32,492 nucleotides of DNA from a virus: positions 1 to 32,492 of the IMG/VR virus record IMGVR_UViG_3300037321_000123; one strand, 5' to 3'. Position numbers and translations under genes: made by a program. How positions within the stretch are numbered: the first letter of the stretch is position 1; every line of letters begins with the position of its first letter. Shown one piece after another: positions 1 through 8,910 of this stretch. A model generated the notes under the pieces. That model searched no databases. It was not told the origin of the DNA and worked only from the letters and a program-made list of their open reading frames with translations.

Positions 1-385
1 CCGTCGGACTTGGAGCCGTCGGAGCCGTCGGACTCGGAGCTGTTGGAGCCGTCGGACTCGGTGCTGTTGGAGCCGTCGGACTTGGAGCCGTCGGAGCCGT
101 CGGACTCGGAGCTGTTGGAGCCGTCGGACTCGGTGCTGTTGGAGCCGTCGGACTCGGTGCTGTTGGAGCCGTCGGACTCGGTGCTGTTGGAGCCGTCGGA
201 CTTGGAGCTGTTGGACTTGGGACTGGGCTTGGAGTCGGTGGACTTGGTGGCGTCGGAGTCGGTGGGCTTGGTGGCGTCGGACTTGGAGCCGTCGGACTCG
301 GAGCACTTGGGACTGGGCTCGGTGCTGTCGGACTTGGGACTGGGCTTGGAGTCGGTGGACTTGGTGGCGTCGGAGTCGGTGGGTT
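1..385. repeat. Pro/Thr-rich coding repeat block 1, left part (24-nt units)
   Basis: Tandem 24-nt units, about nine near-identical copies starting at 3, 27, 51, 75, 99, 123, 147, 171 and 195, then degenerate units to 385. Read on the minus strand each unit encodes TAPTAPSP, with synonymous third-base changes. Bases 36-161 are identical to 32367-32492 at the other end of the window and lie in the same reading frame. All unit lengths are multiples of three, so copy-number change would lengthen or shorten the linker without breaking the protein. Confidence 0.95.
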
Positions 386-2587
386 GCCTAGATCCTGAAT
401 TAAAAAAGTTGCCGAGTCTATTGTAAACTCTTCCCCCTCTCCATTTGTTAAAATTAAATTAGCAATCCCAGAGCCTCCAGAGGTTGCGTCAAAATCACCA
501 TTCCAACTGATCACCCAGGTATTTGTTCGCTCGTTTATAGTGGGGACCGCTTGTCTTTCAAAATAGGTTTGTCCCGCCTCGTTTGTGATTGTGAAATCTA
601 TATACGTCTTATTGGCTGAAAAGGTGTAAACCTCGAAAACCGCCCCTGTGGATTCATAGCCTGAATAAGTGTTTTTAATACTTCCACTTAGCCCTGGAGC
701 CGCAGGAGTAGGACCTGGAGATTCCTCAGAACTTGTATTGTTTAAAATCTTAACAAGTTCGACCGACGTTAATTTATTGCTCTGGAAATTTTTTACTTTA
801 TTTATATAAAAATACCCTCCTAAGTGCTTAATATAAACGCGTTTAAAAAGGTCTAATTTATTAATATCTAAAATATTTAGATTTATTTTGCAAGTCAAAA
901 TCTCATACCTAGATAATAAATTGGTATAATTTTTATAATGCAAGTCAATAAAAATCTGAAAATTAGTCTCTAAATAGGTGGGTATATACCCGTATTCTTT
1001 TACTCGGTCAATCGTGCCGTCTGGAGTTTTAAGTCTGTAAGTAAAAGCCTGATTAATTCTAGTCCTATAAAAAAGCATGGAGTCAAATTTATCTGTCGGA
1101 GTGTCGATTGCTACAATACCACTCTCCCAGGCTAAAATTATTGAATCCATGGCAGCAAGAGTTTCCTCATATTGCAAAGGAGACTCATTGATTTTATCCT
1201 CAAAAATCTGGACTGCTGATAATAAATTCTCAATATTTATGATCTCCCAGTCCTGGTAAATAAAATCAAAATACACCTTAAATGAGTTGAAAGAGTTTTT
1301 TAGCCTGTCATATTGACCTCCTGCGAAAATCAATTCAGGAAACTGATTCTTAAACTCCTCAAATTTATCTAGCATGAAACTATATTGACTCTCAATATCT
1401 GGGTGGAAATCCTCTGGCCTGGCCTCTTTTGAGGTGTCCTCTAAAAGGTCTATTAATCTGTAAACACTTGAATTTGTTTTAACGTCGTAAAGAGTTGTGA
1501 AATTTGGACCGTACTCCAGGGGAGCATAGGACGGTTTTTTAAACAGGCTCGTCATGACTGTTTTTTCTGCTCCTAGTGTAGTATTGTCTAATTTTATAAA
1601 GCCGTTCAATTCGTCTGCCACTCCCTCCAGGGTGTCAATATTCCAAATCTTTACTCTCTCTTTGTCCTCAGTAAATTTAAAAACATTTTTTTGAGCGTAA
1701 TTATTTACCTTTTGAACGGCTGTCTCTATGCTGTGAAATTTGTCGGACCAGTCCACCGTCTCACTGTCTGAGATTATTTTTTCAATTCTTACAAAATTGA
1801 CTGTTTTTGTATTTTCATTGACGCTGATCATGAGGCCATAACGATTCATGACCTCTTTTAAAAAATCGTCTGCCTGAATATCTGGAGCGAAATCCTTTAA
1901 ATCAATCTCGAAACCATATCCAAATGAAAAACTTGTCACGCTCTTTGAAGAGGGGAGTAATAGATTTTTAAAAGTTTCAAATTGGTCCAGATCGTGAATT
2001 ACCTCGTAACCCATGAAATCAAAAATGTATTGAAATATTGATCTCGCAAAATATAAAGGAGAGGTTCTGTTTGGTTCTATAAAACCAAAATTATCAAAAG
2101 AGTTTTTAAGATTCTCCTGCTTTAAAATATACCCACTTCTAGTAAGGCCAAAAGTATAAATGTGATCATTCAAAAGAGCCGCGTCGATTGTCTGCCAGTC
2201 CATATTTATTTTCATTGAGGGGAAAATATCCTGGAGGCTCAAAGTATTTAGAAGTGAAAAGAAGTTTTTTTCACTGCCTCGGACTTGAATATAAAAATAC
2301 TCACTATCAAACTCAGAAATCTCCGCGACTCCATTACTTAAAATCTCAATACCGTCCTCCAGGATCTTAGCTGTGTGCAATCTGTAAGGAATCTCAGAGA
2401 CAGATCCGACAAGCCCAAAGCCTCCCAGGATTTGAATATTTATAGGCGTGAATTTGGCTTTAAATTTATTGGTATAAGTGGCCTGTCTGCTCGCTATCTC
2501 TCCAATGTCATTCTGCTGATACGTTGGATAAACATAAGTGACGTCAATTAAATCAATCTCTTTGCCGTTTATAAATACCTGAGTCAT
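1..2587 (-). CDS. Large tail hub/baseplate-like protein, N-terminal part (continues off the left edge)
   Basis: Opens with ATG at 2587-2585 and stays open to base 1, so the C-terminal part lies outside or, if the molecule is circular, at 31040-32492. Residues about 1-615 look like the tail-hub type protein of Bacteroidota phages: near the N terminus it has the signature N-D-I-G-E-I-x-S-R-Q-A-x-Y-T-N-K-F, followed by beta-rich sequence. Residues about 620-733 form a beta-sandwich, Ig-like segment that includes TWVISWNGDFDATSGGSG. From about residue 734 the sequence is a Pro/Thr/Ser/Ala repeat built on the 8-residue unit TAPTAPSP. The start is 8 nt after the stop of the tail fibre gene at 2596, fitting one tail operon. 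The hub assignment rests on remembered family resemblance; the reading frame and repeats are seen directly. No conventional enzyme motif is visible. Confidence 0.8.
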   Translation of the reverse strand, partial: MTQVFINGKEIDLIDVTYVYPTYQQNDIGEIASRQATYTNKFKAKFTPINIQILGGFGLVGSVSEIPYRLHTAKILEDGIEILSNGVAEISEFDSEYFYIQVRGSEKNFFSLLNTLSLQDIFPSMKINMDWQTIDAALLNDHIYTFGLTRSGYILKQENLKNSFDNFGFIEPNRTSPLYFARSIFQYIFDFMGYEVIHDLDQFETFKNLLLPSSKSVTSFSFGYGFEIDLKDFAPDIQADDFLKEVMNRYGLMISVNENTKTVNFVRIEKIISDSETVDWSDKFHSIETAVQKVNNYAQKNVFKFTEDKERVKIWNIDTLEGVADELNGFIKLDNTTLGAEKTVMTSLFKKPSYAPLEYGPNFTTLYDVKTNSSVYRLIDLLEDTSKEARPEDFHPDIESQYSFMLDKFEEFKNQFPELIFAGGQYDRLKNSFNSFKVYFDFIYQDWEIINIENLLSAVQIFEDKINESPLQYEETLAAMDSIILAWESGIVAIDTPTDKFDSMLFYRTRINQAFTYRLKTPDGTIDRVKEYGYIPTYLETNFQIFIDLHYKNYTNLLSRYEILTCKINLNILDINKLDLFKRVYIKHLGGYFYINKVKNFQSNKLTSVELVKILNNTSSEESPGPTPAAPGLSGSIKNTYSGYESTGAVFEVYTFSANKTYIDFTITNEAGQTYFERQAVPTINERTNTWVISWNGDFDATSGGSGIANLILTNGEGEEFTIDSATFLIQDLGNPPTPTPPSPPTPSPVPSPTAPSPVPSAPSPTAPSPTPPSPPTPTPPSPPTPSPVPSPTAPSPTAPTAPSPTAPTAPSPTAPTAPSPTAPTAPSPTAPTAPSPTAPTAPSPTAPTAPSPTAPTAPSPT

Positions 2588-2595
2588 ATTGTTAT

Positions 2596-3597
2596 TTAAA
2601 ATTGATTAGCAAAAGCCATATAGATATAAGATGAACCACTTACATTCCAACCGCTAGATATTCCATTAAAATAAAAACCAGTTGAAGTAAATACTGGGCT
2701 ATTTGATGAAACGGTTATTTCAGCATCACTTTTGTCTGGCATTAAAAAATTATTACTTCTTTTATTGTCAAAAATAACCCAATTTTCAGCAGAAGAATAT
2801 CTCTTAACAAGTATAAAAGCTGGCTCAAAACCTAAATCAATAGGATTTGAAGAATTAACAACGCCACTATAACTCCCAAATTTACTAAACCCAGCCTTTT
2901 CAGAAAAGCAGTAGGCTATATTTGTGCTGCCACTTGCATTTACCACTACGTTTCCGTTTAGGTTGAAAGTTGTTGCGCTTGGGTGTACGCCTCCAAAAAT
3001 ATTTTCAGTAATAGACCCATTTGTTCCATTTAACATAAGCCACTTTCCAGTACCTAAATCATAATGATAAACAGCCCAGTTCTGAGAAACGGTTGTACTC
3101 TTGGCTATTATTACTTTTGGCGCGGTATCTAGTCCATGTCCAATAGTAGCGTTTGATTGGTTCCCAGTATATTTAACAACACTAAACCCCGAATCTACAT
3201 TAGCAGACACCTGAGAAGCAATAGAGCCGTTTGTGTTTGTAATCGCTGCCCCTCCTGCTTTCCAACACCAGGCAACGTAGTTTTGAGAGTTTGCATTAAC
3301 AGCTACTGATAATCCTATGTCAAATCCAACAGTATTAAATCCAGTTATAATTCCAGCATCTGATTGTTGCGGCTCTATTGCATTTGAATATAGTTGCTTA
3401 TTAGCCCCAGTAATGCTATCTGTTAATATATGATAGTTTGCAGCACTTCTATTCTTTAACCAAACTAAATCTGGCTGAAAACCTACACCACTAATAGACC
3501 TATTTGAGCCATTACCAGTATAAATAACAGTATTAAAACTTGTCGGAATTACACTTCCTCCACCTCCCTTTACTTTTATTAATCTACGTCCTAGCAT
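2596..3597 (-). CDS. Tail fibre / receptor-binding-like protein with three beta repeats (DUF7483-like)
   Basis: A 333-residue protein with at least three related segments. Each begins with an F-x-x-V/F-x-Y-T/S-G pattern and continues with a G-F/L-x-P-x-x-(V/I)-x-(V/A)-K strand: around residues 21-50 (YTGNGSNRSISGVGFQPDLV), 139-170 (YTGNQSNATIGHGLDTAPKV) and 240-272 (GFEPAFILVKRYSS). This pattern is typical of marine phage tail fibre or adhesin domains labelled DUF7483. ATG follows directly on the TAA of the upstream gene, so the two are probably translationally coupled. Composition differs from the neighbours: the CCWGG words that are dense elsewhere are almost absent (I see one, near 3268), which suggests recent acquisition or domain exchange, as is common for host-range genes. 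Function is inferred from family and position. Confidence 0.6.
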   Translation of the reverse strand: MLGRRLIKVKGGGGSVIPTSFNTVIYTGNGSNRSISGVGFQPDLVWLKNRSAANYHILTDSITGANKQLYSNAIEPQQSDAGIITGFNTVGFDIGLSVAVNANSQNYVAWCWKAGGAAITNTNGSIASQVSANVDSGFSVVKYTGNQSNATIGHGLDTAPKVIIAKSTTVSQNWAVYHYDLGTGKWLMLNGTNGSITENIFGGVHPSATTFNLNGNVVVNASGSTNIAYCFSEKAGFSKFGSYSGVVNSSNPIDLGFEPAFILVKRYSSAENWVIFDNKRSNNFLMPDKSDAEITVSSNSPVFTSTGFYFNGISSGWNVSGSSYIYMAFANQF

Positions 3598-4086
3598 TTA
3601 TGAAATATTTGAGTTTGGCAAATCAAAAATTAATACTGCCTTTTTTGTAGTTAAAGCATTTATTTCTGATTTGATATTGTCATTTTCTAATCTAATAGAA
3701 ACGTCTAAATCCTTAATCTCCTGAGAGACTGGCTTTGCTCCCTCAGTCCTTTTATCCCTGTCCCAGTGCCATTGAATATCCTCTAATTTTCTCCCCGTTA
3801 CCGAGTTTAAGTTTTCTATTTTTTGAGCTTTCAATTCTGCCAGAGTTTGAGTGATAGTCCTGTCTAATACGTCATAGGAATAGACGTCACCAATCAATTT
3901 CATTTCTGAGAGTACTTCAATCCTGGAGTCAATTTCAGGCGTTAAAACGTCCTTAAATCCTAGAGATAATAAAAACTCATCACTCTGAGAAAACAACCCA
4001 TACCAGGGAGAGGACCCGTCAATAATTAAAGGCTTCATGTTTTTTGAAAGGAATACAAATTCCTCATTTATTTTGATTGCTTTCAT
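3598..4086 (-). CDS. Tail-fibre-associated or assembly-like protein
   Basis: I place the start at ATG 4086-4084 (MKAIKINEEFVFLSKN) rather than the longer reading from 4143. This start lies one base after the stop of the gene at 4088, and the extra 19 residues only restate the other frame. The protein is 162 residues. The N-terminal half contains a pattern seen near small tail-fibre cofactors (WYGLFSQSDEFLLSLGF). The C-terminal half is helical and charged, with a W-H-W-D-R-D-K-R motif around residue 108 and a probable coiled coil after it. It sits between two likely fibre genes, so a chaperone or short fibre role is possible, but I do not recognise the family. Confidence 0.55.
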   Translation of the reverse strand: MKAIKINEEFVFLSKNMKPLIIDGSSPWYGLFSQSDEFLLSLGFKDVLTPEIDSRIEVLSEMKLIGDVYSYDVLDRTITQTLAELKAQKIENLNSVTGRKLEDIQWHWDRDKRTEGAKPVSQEIKDLDVSIRLENDNIKSEINALTTKKAVLIFDLPNSNIS

Positions 4087-4087
4087 A

Positions 4088-4759
4088 TTAGATAATGGTT
4101 TGAGAAATTGAAATCCAAAATTCGTTTGTATCTGTACACTCAATTTGAATGTGATTCACTGCGTCGGTTTTAAATTCGCTGCCTATTGTGAGATTCCCTG
4201 TTAAACTCAGAGCAAAACCCGCAGGAGTTATAACCATGGTTTTAATAAGTCCGATCTCAGTATTTGAAAATGTCAATGTAGTTGGTGCGTCTAGTGTTTT
4301 GTAAAATACTGCCCCGATTGAAAAATCGACGTCACTCGAAGCAATCAAAACCCGCGCTGTGAACTCTGCTTTTAAGTCTAAATATCCAACTTCTTTAATG
4401 TCTGCCAGGTTTGAAAAATCAATTTCAAAAGTGCTATTATCGTCCCTGGTAAAAGTGGCAATATTTGTACCTGGATTAATTGAGCCGCCTGTAAGCCTGG
4501 ACAGATTCGTGTCGTCGATATAAACAGATAGGTCCATTGTAGAAAGAACTACATTCTCTTTTTTAAGGACCAAATAATTTGCGACAATATCCAGAGTATA
4601 AGCTCCCTCGACTGTTTTTAAAATTGTGGCTAATTCATCAATAGAATTATATCCAGTTTGTGAGGAGTTTGTTCTGTCAAAAAGCTCAGTGACTAGCTCC
4701 TCAGTCTCAAGTTTTGTGTACTGCGTGTCATTGAACGCTCTGATTGATTTTTGATTCAT
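4088..4759 (-). CDS. Putative tail fibre or appendage protein
   Basis: A 223-residue, mostly beta protein. Residues about 80-120 carry YIDDTNLSRLTGGSINPGTN followed by ATFTRDDNSTFEIDFSNLAD, a module that recurs in phage fibre and surface-appendage proteins where an ID-linked strand connects repeated domains. The C-terminal part (about 130-223) looks like a jelly-roll or sandwich. It starts 2 nt after the stop of the 4762 gene and ends one base before the next start, so it is part of a compact tail operon. The exact structural role is not determinable from the sequence. Confidence 0.55.
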   Translation of the reverse strand: MNQKSIRAFNDTQYTKLETEELVTELFDRTNSSQTGYNSIDELATILKTVEGAYTLDIVANYLVLKKENVVLSTMDLSVYIDDTNLSRLTGGSINPGTNIATFTRDDNSTFEIDFSNLADIKEVGYLDLKAEFTARVLIASSDVDFSIGAVFYKTLDAPTTLTFSNTEIGLIKTMVITPAGFALSLTGNLTIGSEFKTDAVNHIQIECTDTNEFWISISQTII

Positions 4760-4761
4760 TT

Positions 4762-5748
4762 TTAAAGTGTTTGATTATAGTTGTTAGTGAGCACCAAATC
4801 CAGGCTAAATCTTTGGGAGGTGTTTCTGTTTTTTAAGTCGATTGAGATTGCGTTTGTTTTGATCTCGATCCAGGACCCATTTTTATAAAGGAATTTTTTT
4901 GGAGATTGAGCAAAGTCCAGGAAGTGATTTTGTCCGTCAAGGTCCATGTAAAAGGTGCGAACATTTATACTTCTTTCTAATTGCGTCCCTAATGAGGAGA
5001 AATTCCTTTCTGCCTCTGAGATCGACTGAGTGTCTTTGCTTATATCCTCTAAAGGCTTAGTATTAAATCTCTCAGACTTGAAACGGTCAAATCCCATAAA
5101 GCACCAACCACCAAAGCGCGAAAACCATTTCACATATTCCCCAACTTCTCCCGATTGCTCTCTAATTGTTAGGCCCTGAATTATAGAGGTATCGTTTAAT
5201 TCCCCCCAGAAATATCCATATTCAAAATATCCATTTCCAAAGTAATTTTTAACCTCAGTTGAATCCAATAAAATTCGATTCACACCCTTTTTTAAATTAA
5301 AGCCTGAGAAAATCCTGTCTGCGTCTGAGTAGATTGAAACGTCAATCGGCTTGTCTTTGTAAACCGTTAAAACATTTGAGGGGAGTAGTAACCTTATCGA
5401 CTCACTAGAAACAACGTCCTCAATTTGATACGCTGCCTTTATGAATTTCAATGTCCTGCTTTCTGTCTCTGCCTCGTCTATTGTGATAGTGATTTCAGTC
5501 TCATAATAAAGAGACGCGTCTAAGGTGATAGCCTCATTAAGTGAAGTACTGTCATTAAATTGGCTTTGATTTGCCAGAACCTTAATGACTGGCTTTGCAT
5601 TAAAATAAAACCTCTCCTGGGCGTCTGCTGAGATATAAAATGTATAACCTCCTATCTCAATAGTTGCCTTTGAGCCCGTACCAAATTCAAAAATCGAATT
5701 ATTAAAAACAGTATTCAGGCCAGTTGGTTCCTTATAAAATTGAATCAT
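4762..5748 (-). CDS. Putative distal tail / baseplate protein
   Basis: A 328-residue protein rich in beta strands and aromatic residues. No enzyme motif is seen. The middle has a conserved-looking aromatic stretch (EYVKWFSRFGGWCFMGFDRF, about residues 206-225), and the C terminus has a strand pattern (QRFSLDLVLTNNYNQ) reminiscent of tail proteins that end in a beta domain. Its start overlaps the upstream gene stop by 4 nt. Lying between tail-completion genes and the large hub, it is most likely a distal tail or baseplate component; that is positional inference. Confidence 0.5.
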   Translation of the reverse strand: MIQFYKEPTGLNTVFNNSIFEFGTGSKATIEIGGYTFYISADAQERFYFNAKPVIKVLANQSQFNDSTSLNEAITLDASLYYETEITITIDEAETESRTLKFIKAAYQIEDVVSSESIRLLLPSNVLTVYKDKPIDVSIYSDADRIFSGFNLKKGVNRILLDSTEVKNYFGNGYFEYGYFWGELNDTSIIQGLTIREQSGEVGEYVKWFSRFGGWCFMGFDRFKSERFNTKPLEDISKDTQSISEAERNFSSLGTQLERSINVRTFYMDLDGQNHFLDFAQSPKKFLYKNGSWIEIKTNAISIDLKNRNTSQRFSLDLVLTNNYNQTL

Positions 5749-6224
5749 GCTGCAAATTCTTTTAATTGTTCTACTGCGCTATAAACTGCAAAATCTACAT
5801 TAATCTCTTGTACCTTGTCGAGTATCGACTGGACCCTTTGGGGAGTGTAAACTGCCTCAATGAGATCTGTCCCCCCTTGTTTGAAATATTCAGTCCCCTC
5901 TCTGGCTATTTTGCGGGCTATTAAAAAGGCCAGGGAGCTTATTGTAATATCATTCTCTAATGGAGTGAGCCCTTTATCTACAATCCATTTCTCAATAGCT
6001 GAAATATTTGGGAATGACCCAGGTTTGCGTCCGTCTACTAATTGCTCAGTATAATCCTGCGCCCAAATCTGAGCAACAAAAAGACTCTCCCCTTTTTTCT
6101 CAACTTTACTCTCTAAAGTATCGGCCCATTCTCCAGAGGCTCTCATTCCTAGATCATCATATTTTTTAATGAACTCCTGGCCCAGAATATCAAACTCACC
6201 TTTTAAAAAGTTCTCTATTGTCAT
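5745..6224 (-). CDS. HK97 gp10-like tail-completion / head-tail joining protein
   Basis: A 159-residue protein. The central segment has the features of this group: an alpha-beta layout and a G-x-x-P-x-x-x-x-I-x-x-W-I motif (GRKPGSFPNISAIEKWIVDK, residues about 66-85), then an I-A-R-K-I-A-R-E-G-T motif near residue 108 where the family has its conserved Arg-Gly/aromatic segment. These proteins seal the head-proximal end of the tail. Overlaps of 4 nt at both ends with its neighbours support translational coupling. Confidence 0.6.
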   Translation of the reverse strand: MTIENFLKGEFDILGQEFIKKYDDLGMRASGEWADTLESKVEKKGESLFVAQIWAQDYTEQLVDGRKPGSFPNISAIEKWIVDKGLTPLENDITISSLAFLIARKIAREGTEYFKQGGTDLIEAVYTPQRVQSILDKVQEINVDFAVYSAVEQLKEFAA

Positions 6225-6670
6225 ATTTGTTTGATACTAAAATTCACCATAATACCGTCCATATTTTCTCCAAATACTCCGATTACGTCTGTGATTGTAG
6301 GCGTGGCCATTATCATATCCTCAGAGCAATCAATGACAGCCTCCAGGACCGCGAAATGGATTGTTAGTTTAGGCTCAATATTGCGTCTCCATTTTCCTTT
6401 TTGAATGTCCTGGCCTTTCTGTCCGTCATAAACCTGATCCAGATCTGCCTTTGTAACTATCATGAACCGTCCTGAGTTGTCAATTACTCCAGTCCTAGAT
6501 CCTGACTGCGGGTCTTTCTCTGGCCTAACCGATACAGGGTCCAGGAAGAAATAAACAGTTTGATCTGCGGCTCCCTTTGTCTGGACTAAATTTTGAAAAT
6601 CTCTGCGCCCGTAATTAAACTCCCAACCCAGGCCCTCAGTGATCTCTCTTAATTTTTCTACTAATGTCAT
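6221..6670 (-). CDS. Putative tail terminator / minor tail protein
   Basis: A 149-residue protein without a recognisable enzymatic motif. It is a mixed alpha/beta protein with an N-terminal helix (TLVEKLREITEGLGW) followed by strands. Size and position directly after a gp10-like gene resemble a tail terminator or completion protein, which in siphoviruses follow each other. ATG overlaps the upstream stop by 4 nt. Function is inferred from size and order only. Confidence 0.4.
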   Translation of the reverse strand: MTLVEKLREITEGLGWEFNYGRRDFQNLVQTKGAADQTVYFFLDPVSVRPEKDPQSGSRTGVIDNSGRFMIVTKADLDQVYDGQKGQDIQKGKWRRNIEPKLTIHFAVLEAVIDCSEDMIMATPTITDVIGVFGENMDGIMVNFSIKQI

Positions 6671-7239
6671 GCAGTTTTTGTTGTTAGTTTACTATAAGCC
6701 TCCTGTATCTCTCCTCTGAGCTTTTCGCGTAATGAAATCGAAAACACTAAACTATAATTCCACTCCTGTACGCTTTGAGGCTTCTCTCCAAATTGCTCCC
6801 CTATTGAAATAAGCGTGTTTAAGTCTCCTAATATTGAGAGCTTTTCAATTCCTGCCTCTATGAGTTTTGAGTTTGGCTTTCCTGAGAGGAGTTTTTCTTT
6901 ATCTCCTATCCTGGTGATTTCGTCCTGGAGCCAGTTCAAGGCCTTATAAAAATCCAATACCTTTCCACTTAAAAACTGAGCTCTCACGCTTCTCAAAAAC
7001 CTAGGCTTTAATCCAAAGGCTATCCCAAAAACTTCAATCATTCCGTCTAAGGTGATCACCTCCAGGGACCTCCTAATAAATACAACCTCTTTAAATGACA
7101 GTGAGGTGAACTCAATACCATCACGCCCTAAATACAAAGACCTGGAGTCTAAGAATCTGAGCGCATTATTATACTTCTCAAAATCCTCCATTGACAGGGA
7201 GAAGAGTTGTTTTACACTTATATTTTCAAGATCACGCAC
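6667..7239 (-). CDS. Hypothetical helical protein downstream of terL
   Basis: A 190-residue protein, predominantly helical by eye. It has no signal peptide, membrane segment or metal motif. The C-terminal third contains EKPQSVQEWNYSLVFSISL, which loosely resembles tail-assembly chaperones, but the gene is far from the tape measure (26.4-29.2 kb), where such chaperones normally lie. It overlaps the terL stop by 8 nt. It could be a head-tail adaptor or a displaced tail chaperone. I do not recognise it. Confidence 0.45.
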   Translation of the reverse strand: MRDLENISVKQLFSLSMEDFEKYNNALRFLDSRSLYLGRDGIEFTSLSFKEVVFIRRSLEVITLDGMIEVFGIAFGLKPRFLRSVRAQFLSGKVLDFYKALNWLQDEITRIGDKEKLLSGKPNSKLIEAGIEKLSILGDLNTLISIGEQFGEKPQSVQEWNYSLVFSISLREKLRGEIQEAYSKLTTKTA

Positions 7240-8446
7240 GAATTGAGAATTTTTTATTTATAGTTTGAGATCCAAAAATGAAATACCCTGCTGCCTCGTT
7301 CACATGGTCAAAGCCGCCCTCTTTGTCTGGGACGCCATTCTTATACGTTTGATTCTCTAAAGCCTGGGAGAAAGCAGGACAGGCCTCTGAATTGACAAAA
7401 TACGTCCTCTCTCCTTTATTGCTTTTAAAAGCGATATTCATAACATTGACGCGATCTCTTACAAGTGGATTTTTTGAGGGTGATTTAATTGTAAACCTGG
7501 CGTCTTTTAGAATTTTAATGTCAGTACTTCCAGAGGTGGACCTGTTTTGGCCAGAGGCGTCTGGGTACACTAGAATTTTAAAGTCCTGGTATCTCTCTTT
7601 TATGATTCTCACCATGTCTGAGGTGTCGTATGCTCCAGTTATTTCATCAATAGCGTGTTTAATATCCCCGTCCATTACATGAATAACCGCGTTCATATTA
7701 GTAATATTGAAGTCCATTCCAATATGAAGAGTATCTCCCCTTTTTACTTCTCGAATTGAGCCGTTTAATTTTCTGTCATAATTAATATAAACAGATCCAG
7801 AGGTCAAGTTCACAAAGTCCCCGTCCATGTAGGCCTTTAACTGAGCATCTGTGTAAGAGTCCATTAAACTTTCAATGAATCCCTCTGGGATAAATGGATT
7901 GTCCTGTGTGGAGGCTTTAATAAGGGTTTTGTTTTTAGATTCATTGGTGACAAAAAAATCATATAGAAATTTAAAGCCCTCTGGAGTTGAAACAAAGTCG
8001 AGTTTGTTGTCCCCTTTAATGACTGACCTATTGCGGCCCAGGGCTTTCACAAAGACCTCTTTCATTTTCTTTGTAGATAATACGTCTGCCTCGTCAATTA
8101 GGGAATAGCCAACCTCATAGCCGACTATTAAATCGGGGTTGTCCATGGACCTGAGAATTATTCGACCGTATGGAGTGATAATATCTTTGTCAGTTTTATT
8201 TAATTCAAAAGGGATATTTTGATTTTTGAGAATTTCTGAGAATTTTGGAAACGCAATATCTTTAATAAGGGGATAGGTCGGTAAATAATAAGCAACGTCG
8301 CAAGAGTGAAAAACATGAGTCGCTATGGTCTTAGTGACTCCAATGAAAGTCTTTCCAGATCCAAAACCACCGATCAATCCTGTGTGCCTGGTCGGAGAGC
8401 TTAAAAACTCTGCCTGGTGCATTAATATCTCAGTCTCTTCTGCCAT
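7232..8446 (-). CDS. terL: Terminase large subunit (packaging ATPase/nuclease)
   Basis: A 404-residue motor that cuts and pumps DNA into the prohead. The ATPase domain has Walker A GGFGSGKT (residues 26-33) and Walker B SLIDEAD (115-121). A coupling-type segment, LDFVSTPEGF, follows at about 149-158. The RNase H-like nuclease domain has the first acidic residue in GMDFN (D245), a further acidic pair in AIDEI (about D267/E268), and YPDASG (D296). Length is a little short of the usual 420-550 but both domains are complete. It overlaps terS by 17 nt. The portal gene lies about 12 kb away at 20.7-21.9 kb, after the capsid, which is unusual. Confidence 0.95.
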   Translation of the reverse strand: MAEETEILMHQAEFLSSPTRHTGLIGGFGSGKTFIGVTKTIATHVFHSCDVAYYLPTYPLIKDIAFPKFSEILKNQNIPFELNKTDKDIITPYGRIILRSMDNPDLIVGYEVGYSLIDEADVLSTKKMKEVFVKALGRNRSVIKGDNKLDFVSTPEGFKFLYDFFVTNESKNKTLIKASTQDNPFIPEGFIESLMDSYTDAQLKAYMDGDFVNLTSGSVYINYDRKLNGSIREVKRGDTLHIGMDFNITNMNAVIHVMDGDIKHAIDEITGAYDTSDMVRIIKERYQDFKILVYPDASGQNRSTSGSTDIKILKDARFTIKSPSKNPLVRDRVNVMNIAFKSNKGERTYFVNSEACPAFSQALENQTYKNGVPDKEGGFDHVNEAAGYFIFGSQTINKKFSIRA

Positions 8447-8909
8447 TGATTATTTTAAAAATAAATGGTTTTTCTTTCTCTATGACGTCATGCTCTTTCT
8501 TGTCTGCCAATCCCTGGATTCTGGCTGTTAGATTTGAATTAAACAATCCCACCAGGGACCCCTCTATTTGCTGATTGTCTATTTTATCACGCACCCGCAT
8601 AGTGAGGTCTGAAAACTCCGAAAGTTTTGCGTACTCATTAAATGTGCTTTTTGTGATTCCAATATGCTGACAAAGCCCGATCAAAGTGTAAGGTCTTTGA
8701 ATAGGTATGAGCAACGGGGTTCCCGCAGACTCCCCTCCTCTTACAACGTCCTGTTTTATCCATGGGTTTGAGTCTGCCCAAATAAAGTATTTATCACAAA
8801 GGGACTCTAATTCTTTAGGATCTGGGAACGTAAGACCTCTCCCCTCGTTGCCGACTGAGAGCTTGTTGCCTTTTATGAATAATCCCTTTTTGTCCCTGCC
8901 CTCTTCCAT
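8430..8909 (-). CDS. terS: Terminase small subunit
   Basis: A 159-residue DNA-recognition subunit. The N terminus has the typical KGLFIKGNKLSVGNEGRG sequence of Bacteroidota phage and prophage small terminases. It is followed by a helix-turn-helix region (YTLIGLCQHIGITKSTFNEY, about residues 74-93) and a C-terminal oligomerisation and linker region. It lies immediately upstream of terL and overlaps it by 17 nt. The start is preceded by a 9-bp tandem repeat in the leader, noted separately. Confidence 0.85.
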   Translation of the reverse strand: MEEGRDKKGLFIKGNKLSVGNEGRGLTFPDPKELESLCDKYFIWADSNPWIKQDVVRGGESAGTPLLIPIQRPYTLIGLCQHIGITKSTFNEYAKLSEFSDLTMRVRDKIDNQQIEGSLVGLFNSNLTARIQGLADKKEHDVIEKEKPFIFKIINGRRD

Positions 8910-8910
8910 T

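Noticed and set aside
1-225. CRISPR array
   Set aside because: Repeats are directly tandem, coding, and without unique spacers.
10-426. Plus-strand 138-aa frame rich in Glu-Pro-Ser-Asp repeats
   Set aside because: It is the antisense of the Pro/Thr-coding repeat; any frame over a 24-bp repeat stays open. The minus-strand frame extends on both sides into normal protein sequence, so that is the real gene.
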